DNA of 64,000 bases from the NCBI GenBank assembly GCA_007922225.1, contig ML679941.1, positions 56,383,849-56,447,848 on the forward strand, given 5' to 3'. A program made the translations under genes and the position numbers. The notes below the pieces were generated by a model. That model saw nothing but the letters and a program-made list of their open reading frames with translations. It had not been told where the DNA came from and searched no databases. The stretch comes from Emydura subglobosa (Eukaryota > Chordata > Testudines > Chelidae). Position 1 is the first letter of the stretch. Every line of letters starts with the position of its first letter. Positions 50,501 to 59,500 of the stretch are shown here, piece by piece.

Positions 50501-53500
50501 TTTCAGCGTGTAGAGTACATATACTATATGCCCCCTAATTTGGGTATAAATAGCAATATGGATGATATAGGCATTGCTTAGGCAAGTAGAGTAAAGACAT
50601 TCCTGTACCCTGGGATATGTACCCGTCACGGCTTTCCACTCACCTAAGAAGTGTCTCCCTGTCTATGCTATTTTTAGCAATGTAGTGTCCTAGGGCTGGA
50701 GTCTTTCGTCACTGTAGGGATGGTGTGTAGTGTAGCTGCACCACTTGCTTTTCATTGCGGTGTGTAGTTATACATACTCTACATGCCACCGCAACAGGTG
50801 TGCAGTGTAGACATGGCCTTTGTCCATTAACAGTTTCTCAGGAGAGAATCCTGGAAAAGTGATGGTTCTTCTTCAAGTGCTTGCTCATGTCCATTCCACT
50901 GTAGGTGTGTGCATGCCTCCGTGCATGGTTCCCGGAACTTTTTTCCCCCAGCAGATCCCGTAGGGCCAGCCCCGGCGCCCCCTGGAGCCCCGCGCACATG
51001 CCGCGGTATATGAGGCACTGCTGGCCCTACGCCCCCTCAATCCTTTCTTTCTGCCAACTCCGGCAGTGGGGATGGGAGGTGGGTTGTGAAATGGACATGA
51101 GCAACACATCTCGAAGAACATCAGTTACTGGTAAGTAACCTTGTTTTCTTCTTTGAGTGATTGCTCATGTCCACTCCACTGTAGGTGACTAACAAGCAAT
51201 ACCTTTGGAGGTGGGTAGGAGTTACCAGTGAGCTGCCCTCAGCACCGCTCTGCCGAATCCCATGTCCTCACTCGCCTGCTGGACGATGGCATAGTGGAAC
51301 GTGAAGGTATGCACCGACAACCAGGTGGCAGCTTTGCAGATGTCCTGCAGGAGCACTCTCTCTTCAGGAAGGCAGTAGACAAGGTTTGAGCTCTGGTTGA
51401 GTGCACTGTGATGGCTCCCGGAAGTGGCACCCTTGTCTGCTCATAGCAGAACTCGATGAATGATGTAATCCATGAGGAGATGTGCTGGGTGGAGACAGGT
51501 GAGCTTTTTATCCGATCAGCCACTGCGACAAAGAGCTGCATCGATTTCCGGAACAGTTTTGTATGCTCGATGTAGAAGGGCAGGGCTCATCTAACGAATG
51601 CCATCTCCTTTCCTCCTCTGAACCATGTGGTTTAGGAAAGAACACAGGGAGAAAAATATCTTGGTTACAATGAAATTGGGAAACCACCTTGGGCAGGAAG
51701 GCTGGATGCGGCCTGAACTGCGCCTTATCCTTATAAAATACTGTATAAGGGGGCTCCGAGGTCAAGGCCCTAATCTCGGAGACCCTCCTAGCTGAGGTGA
51801 TGGCCACCAGGAAGGCTACCTTCCATGAAAGCATGAGCAGAGGCCATGAAGCCCTGGGTTCAAAGGGGAGTCTCGAGAGGACCAGGTTGAGATCCCAGGG
51901 AGGCACCAGGTCATGGACCTGCAGATAAAGCCTCTCCACTCCCTTGAGGAACCTCACCGACATGGGATGGGAGAACAGGGATCTCCCCTCTAGGGGCTGA
52001 TGGAAGGCCGAAATAGCCGCCAGGTGAACCTTCAGCGAGGCCAGCGCCAGACCCTGGAGCTTTAGCTGAAGCAGGTACTCCAGGATCACTTGTACAGACG
52101 AGAGGCTGGGCAGAATGCCCCGGGACTCCACCCAGGAGGTAAACGTTTCCACTTTAGCCCGATACATGACCTGTATAGAAGGTTTCCTGCTGCCAAACAG
52201 GACTTGTTGGACCTGCACCGAGATGACGGAGGGAGAGAGAGCCTGCCCCAGAGCCTGCAGGCCGTGAGGTGCAGGGAGTCCAGGTCCGGGTGCAAGAGGC
52301 GACCAGGGTCCTGGGATAGGAGGTCATGCCGCTTCGGGAGCTCCAGGGGTGGGACGATCGAAAGGTCCAGCAGCATGCTGAACCAGTGCTGTCTCGGCCA
52401 AGCCGGAGTGATTATGACATCCGCCCTGTCCCTCTTTATTTTCAGCAGGACCTTGGGCAGGAGCAGAATGGGCGGAAACGCATACGGGAGGATCCCCGTC
52501 CAGTCGATGAGGAGCGCGTCGGAAATGGACCCAGTCTCGCGAACCCGGAGTGAGCAGAACCTCAGGCACTTCGCGTTCCAGGTCGATGCGAATAGGTCCA
52601 GTTGGGGGATGCCCCCACTTCTGGAAGATCATAGCCACTGCCTCTGGGTGCAGCGACCAGTCGTGGTAGGGTAGAAATGAGCTGCTGAGGCGATCCGTCT
52701 CATCGTTCCTCAGTCCTAGGAGATGAGAGGCAGTCAAGTGGACACCGTGCCTCACGGCAAAGTCCCACAGATGGATAGCTTCCTTGCAGAGGGTGAGGAG
52801 CGTCTCCACCCTGCCTGTTTATGTAAATTGGTTGCAGTGTTGTCCGTCAGCACCTGTACCTCTCTGCCTTTCAGGAATCAGAAGAACACCTTGCATGCTA
52901 GGCGAATGGCCCTCAGCTCCTTCATGTTGATGTGCAGGCGTGTCTCCTCCCCCGCCCAGAGCCCCTGAGTGCCTAGGTTGGTGCTGTTGTGGGCTCCCCA
53001 TCCTATATCCGAAGCATCGGAAATTAGCGTGACCGACGGAACCAGTTCCCTCAATGGAACGTCCTTTATCACTGCTCTGAGCATCCGCCACCAGTTTAGG
53101 GAGGCCAAGCCGGGCAGAGGAAGTGTGACCACCTGGTCCAATGGGTGTCTGCTCAGCAGATATACCAAGGCCAACCACGCCTGAAGCAGTCTGAGCCTCA
53201 GGCGAGCTAGTCTCACTATGTACGTGCAGGCCGCCATGTGGCCTAACAGCTGTGGGCAGTGCCTGGCTGTTGTCGTGAGGCATCAGTGCAGCTGGGAGAT
53301 GATAGAGACCATCGCCTCGAAACGTGGCTGAGGCAGGTAGGCTCTGGCCTGGGAAGCGTCCAGGATGGCCCCAATGAATTCTATGCGTTGCATTTGGATT
53401 AGCGTGCACTTCTGCTCGTTTATGAGCAGTCCCAGCCTGCTGCACGTGGAGCATGTGAGTGTCATGCTCTCCTGCACTTGAGACCTGGATCTGCCCCTGA

Positions 53501-56500
53501 TCAGCCAATCGTCCAGGTAAGGTAAAAATTTGCACATCCTTTCGTCTCAGGTGGGCAGCCACTACCACCATGCACTTGGTGAACACCCTTGGAGCCGAAG
53601 ATAGGCCAAAGGGTAGAGCTGTAAATTGGTAGTGGGAGTCAGCCACCGTGAAACGGAGAAGATGCCTGTGGTGGGGAGGATGGACACATGAAAGTATGCG
53701 TCCTTGAGGTCGAGGGCGGCATACCAGTCTCCTGGATCCAAGGAAGGGATTCTGGAGGCTAGGGAGACCATGCGAAACCTGAGTCATTTGACATATTTGT
53801 TTAGATGACACAGGTCTAAGATGGGTCTCAGACCCCCCTTTGCCTTGGAGATGAGGAAGTACATTGAATAAAACCCCTTCCCCCTTCTGCCTTGAGGGAC
53901 CATTTCCACAGCTCCTTTGTTGAGGAGGGTGTCCACCTCCTGCAGGAGGAGTTGCTCATGAGAGGGGTCCCTAAAGAGGGACAGAGGGAGAGGATTGTTG
54001 GGTGGGGGGGGAGTGGCTTTAAACTGTAGGGCATAGCCCCATGAGACTATCCCAGGGACCCAATGGTCCGAAGTGATTTTTGCCCATTCGGGATAGAAGG
54101 GCCTTCATCTGTTTAGGAAGGGGCGGGGCGGATCCAGGAGAGCAGTCGGAGTGCCACCCTCAGGCGCACCATCAAAATTGTCTCCTCTGGTTGCCCGACC
54201 TCATGGGGGGCCCCTGCTGGGGAGCTGAGGATGATCTGTGGGGCTGGCTTCTCCTTTTAAACCCCCTATTCCTATAGGGTTGAAAAGGCCTGGGCGGAGG
54301 CCTTGGTGGCTGCTGCGCCTGGGGCCATGACTGATGCATGGAAAACAGGATTGTACAGGCCTAGGAAGCAAAGCGTTGCCCTGGAGTCCTTCAGACTGTG
54401 CAACTTCGCATCGGTCTGGTCGGACAATAGGGCCGACTGATCAGAAAGGAGGTCCTGAATAGACTGCTGCACCTCGTGGGACAGGCCCAAGGATTGCAGT
54501 CACGAGCACTCTCTTATATAGATGGCGGAGGCTAATGCCCTGCCTGCTGAGTCAGCAGCATTGCAGCATGGCTGGAGCGCTGCCCTAGCTACCATGGTTC
54601 TTTCCTCCATGATGGTGATAAAGTCTGCGGTCTGGTCCTGGGACAGGGCCTCAGCAAACTGCCTGAGGGAGTCCAACAGGTTGAAGTTATAGCTGCCCAG
54701 GAGGGCCTGATGGTTGGCAATCCTGAACTGCAGGCTTGCCATGGAATAAACCTTGCTCCCAAACAAGTCCAGCTTCTTATTGTCCTTGTTCTTGGAAGTG
54801 GACCCTGGCTGACCTTGCCTGTCTTGCTGGTTAGCCGCATCGACCACCAGGGTTCCTGGGGCGGGGTGAGTGAACAAATACTCGAACCCTTCAGCCGGCA
54901 CATAATATTTTTTCTTGGCCACCTTTGACACGGGGCGACCGAGGAAAGGGTTTGCCACAGGGCCTTTACAATCTTAAGGACCCTCTCGTGGACTGGGAGG
55001 GCCACTCCCCCTGGGGCAGCCGCCGCCAGCGCATTTAAAGAGGCTATCTTCGGTCTCTTTCAACTCCTTCACCTCCAGCCCCCAGTTGGAGGCCACCCTC
55101 TTGAGCAGCTCCTAGTGCGCCATGAAATCCTTTAGTGGTGCAGAGTGGTCCCGGAAGACTGCTTTGTCCGGTGAGGAGGAAGAAGACCGCCGAGGTGCGT
55201 CCTGTGGGTGCACCCCCTCCTGGCGAAGGGTTGCACCCATTGAGGGTCCCCTCCATGGGGTCCGACTCCTCGTCCGAGGAGTGGTGTCTATGGGCCTTCT
55301 CCTGTGCCGGAGGCACGGACTGCATCTCCGATGACATAAGGGATTGGGGCCCCGGCCCCATCTGGATACCCCAAGGGCCCAATAAGGCCATTGTTGCGGC
55401 CATTGACCCTGGGGCCAACCTAGGGCTGACTGTGCCATAGGCTGTGGCAGTGTGGGGACATCGGCTCTCCCGACGACTGTCCCCCTGGCAGACCCCGAGT
55501 CACTGGACCAGCGGTGCCGTATACGTCCTCGGTCCCGGGTGCCCTTCCGGGCTGGGGACCACCCTCTCGACGCCTCCGACCTGGAGGACAATGAGGACTG
55601 CCTCCATCGCTGCGAGCAATGCCGACAAACAGATGTGCACTCCGAAGAGTTAGAGGTACCGGAGCGTCGTATAGGTACCGATGATTCTAGTGCCACTTGC
55701 CTTGCGGCTCTGCAGACACCTTCGGTGACCGAGGTCGGCGCCACTCTGAGGTACTTGGTGCCGAGCCAGATTCTGGCGACCGGGTTCCACGTCGTGGACT
55801 GCGCGGTGTCGGGTTCTGCGCCGTCTGGGTACGGCCAAACTCCTCGGTGCCGGGGATCTGGAACAGGAGCTGTCCGAGTGCCGCCTGGCAGACCTTGACT
55901 GGTGCCGCCTCCTAGTATGCGCTGCCTCCAGTGCGAGGATCGACGTCAGCACTGAGAAGGAGACTCCACGTCCTTGCCGGAGCGGGTTGGCTCGATGCCG
56001 CCGACCTGGAGCGACTGCTGGGGGAGTGGCTCTGCTCTATCCTTGGAGACCGTCCAGCGGGAGATCTTCCTTCCCATACCGGGGATCTCCACTGCCATTC
56101 AGGGGGACCCAACGTGGGTTTCCCCCATGACACCGATCCCTTCTCCCTCGGCAGAAAGGGGGGGGGGGGGACGGAGGTGGCGTGGGCAAGGCCAACATGG
56201 CTCTTGCCGCCTGAAAAGCCTCCAGTGTTGACGGCATCAGCAGGGGCACTCTCCCACTCCCAGGAGTCGGGGGAAGCGCCCTGGCCAGAGATGTAGGCAC
56301 TGGAGAAGACTCGACAGGCTGGGTCCGGTGTATCTCCATACTCGACCCTGCCCCCTACCGATGATGCAGGGGAGTGTCCACACTCCGCATGCTGCTTCTT
56401 CCTCTTCGGTGCCAGCGATGTTGCGCGGTGCCGAGTCGAGGCCGGTGCCGGCGGAGCACTCTGCACCGAGGTCACACTCAGTGCCGAGGTGGAGTGGACC

Positions 56501-59500
56501 GGCTCGGATTTTACATTTCTCTTTCCTGTGGGCTTCCCCCAAGTACTTAAGACAACGGTCGTAGGAGTCACTGAGTGAGAATGCCTTTCCGCAGGAGACA
56601 CACGGCTTGAATCCCGTCGACCACAGGGACTTTCCCTATCTAACTACTACTTAACAACTCTTAACAACTACTTAACTAACTAAAACTAACTTAGAATATC
56701 AAACAAGGGGAATAGTACTTGCTGTGAGCAAGGCTAGTTCCAGCAACCGTCACGGATAGGAAGATGGAACTGAGGGGACGTAGGGCCGGCAGCGCCTTGT
56801 GTACTGTGGCATGTGCGTGGGGTTCCAGTGGTTGCTGGAGCCGGCCCTACAGGATCTGATAAGGAGGAAAAAAGTTCCAGGAACCGTGCACAGAGAAGTG
56901 CATACACCTATAGTGGAATGGACATGAGCAACACATCTTGAAAAACATCAGTTACTGGTAAGTAACCTTGTTTTTGTAGGCCTCAAACTGTAAGCTTGGC
57001 CTCTTCTACAATGTCTAGGGCCCGGTGGGCTCCCATAATCTGCATGAAGAAAGAAAATAGGATAATTGGTCTCCAAAGAGGTGGAGAGAGAAATGGAATA
57101 TAAATGGGTTGCCGCAGAGTTCTTTAGTGAGACATCAGAATTATTGCTCTCCAGAGAATGAAGCAGTTGGGGAGCAGAACAGCAAGTCTGTTGCTTGCGC
57201 TGCTGTCTCTTAACATGATGAACAGTTTTGAGGTTGCCTTTCTTTGCTCTGAGAGTTATACCAAATTGGGCTCCTGACTGTTGATGAGAATGCTGCTTAT
57301 GCCTAAATGAAAACATTTACTTTCTAAAAGTAGACTGGGAAAATCTTAGACACACAACTCTTGTATGTTTTTCTCTAGTGATCTAAGTTATTGTAGTAAA
57401 AATCCTTGTTTTGTCTTTAATACAGCAAAAAGATATCTTTGGAATATATGGGACGCCACAGTAATGTAAAGAAATGTGGGACATGAGCTGGTACTTGCTG
57501 GAACATGGGTGAAGGGTGAAGGGCGAAGGGCAAAGGGCATTTCATATGTTTGTTATGGCATTACTGTAAAGCAAAAGAATATTTTTACAGGAAATTTGAA
57601 AAAGGTAAATATACACATAAAAGGTAAAGCTGACTCTGGCTGAGTTCTTGCCATTACCCTTACAATGAGAATGCTGGGGCTTATCCTATAAAATTTATCT
57701 GCTCTGAGAATTTTAAATATTTTCTAGCTCAGTTTGAGAGTCTCTTAATCATTAATTGATTTAAGAGAAAGGATGAACGTGTGGTTAAAGCACTCATTCA
57801 GGACTCAGGAGATCTGATTTCGATTCCTGGCTCTACCACAAACTTGCTGTGTGCTGTCAGGCAAGTCATTCCCAGCTCAGGTAGACATGCAGGCACAGTG
57901 TGACACTGGTCTGAGCTGGGATTGTGAGGCAGTAAAATGCAAGTAATGAATTATAATGTAATTGGATAGCCTCCAGTTTTAGACTTTTTAATAGTAATCT
58001 TTGTATGGTTAGTGTAGTTTTCAGTTTCTTTTTGCTTAATCTTTCAAAAGTTGTCTTTCTAGAAAATGAAGAGCTTAGTTTAGAAATCCAGAATCCAAAC
58101 AGTCTTTATAGGCTGTGTAGTCTGATGGATTGATTTTGGACCTCCTGTCTTGTAATCCTGGTTCTTCTTCGAGTAGTGTCCCTATGGGTATTCCACTGTA
58201 GGTGTATCTGCTCCCCGAGTCTCTAATCGGACATTTTAAGTAGCAGTGTCCATTCAGCCTGCACATGTACTTTCCCTCCCTTGTGGTCTGCCTCAAGGCT
58301 ATTTAGCACTGCCCTAGTTCCTTCTCCACTGCCTTAAGCCTCTGCATCATTAGCATAAATAGTAGGTGTTTTCTTTTGTTCTCCTTAATAGTTGGTGTTT
58401 CCTTTTACCTGTTGGGATTAAAAACAAATAGAAAAGAAGAAAAAGAACTTTAGTTTCTGTTTCCCATCTTGTCTGGAGGGGTCTCCTCTCCCGGGAGCCG
58501 TTTAAAAGACTCTAAATGCTTTCAGTTTAAAAAAAAAGGGGGGGGGGGGGGAGAAGAACTTTTTCTTCTGCATTCCTCGCTGCTAGAGAATGATAGTCCC
58601 CTCCCATACTCCCGGGGGCAAGCCCAGCTACCCCAGCTTCTAGAGGTGCCTGAACAGACCTTTGTACATAAAATCTCCTGTTAGGGGTACAGATACTGGC
58701 TGACTCTGGCTGAGTTCTTGCCATTACAAGGGTATTGTATTGAGGATTAGTTAGTTAATGTTTGTACAGTGCTTGAAACTGTAAAATAATTTGTTGCTAG
58801 TAAAAGTAAAAATTCAATAAGCTCATCAGGAATGCCACTCATTCATTAACACAGGCTAAGAAGATTGCTTATTTTTTGTATTCTTGATCACCATCAGACC
58901 TGCATGTTCTGTATATGGAGGAAAGATCTGAAGACACTTCAAGCATTTCTGCCAATTTGCTGGATTCTCCATTCTTTATACCAAGACCTATCAAGCTGTG
59001 TAAAACAATTAGAATTCATAAATGCCTTTTACACAACTACCTGTCCTCTTGTTTGAGTAAGAGATTTTTTCCCCCCTGAACTAGAACAGAACCACCATGC
59101 ATCAGTAAGACCATGAAAGCATATTGGGTTTGCTAGCATCAATAGTAGACATCTTCAGAGGATCTATGACCTTGATGAACTGTGCATGTAACTATTCAAC
59201 TTATTTATCACTAACTGTGTAAGACTTATTCTGCCAATGATAGAAATATTTAATTGGTTTAAAAAGGAGCTTGTTTTAAAATTATTATTAAACATGCAAC
59301 ATTATCATACTTGAATGTCTTTCTTGCTCTTCAGAGGAAAGGTATAAATTCTCATTTCCAGTTTCAAAATTAGTTTTAATATTTTAACAGGTAATGTGGA
59401 CAGAGTTGCCTTGCCAGAATTTTCATCTCCTCATCTGTTGTGCTATCCTGGAATCTGAAAAGCAGCAAATAATGGATAAGCATTATGGTTTTAATGAAAT

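Larger units (their letters stand above)
50866..56975 (-). mobile_element. DIRS-type retrotransposon, copy 4 (full length, best preserved)
   Basis: On the - strand the order is terminal repeat (56975-56862), gag (56601-54272), reverse transcriptase and RNase H (54034-52324), tyrosine recombinase (52218-51239), internal complementary region (about 51190-51083) and terminal repeat (50947-50866). It has many CpG dinucleotides, unlike copies 1-3, which suggests a younger insertion. YLDD and the box-I Arg are intact, but frameshifts near 53530 and 51365 break the enzymes. The element opposes TBC1D15 in orientation, unlike the other three. Confidence 0.9.

Noticed and set aside
52090..52674. A 194-codon + strand frame through DIRS copy 4
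   Set aside because: It is the antisense shadow of the - strand recombinase and RNase H region in GC-rich sequence.
21585..56975. The pol-like frames as endogenous retroviruses
   Set aside because: No retroviral LTR pair, no aspartic protease, no DDE integrase and no envelope were seen. Box-I ARRVSEI, the HSTR box, inverted ends and the internal complementary region fit DIRS elements.
56948..57316. A 122-codon - strand open frame
   Set aside because: It overlaps the outer end of DIRS copy 4 and unique intron and has no family resemblance.
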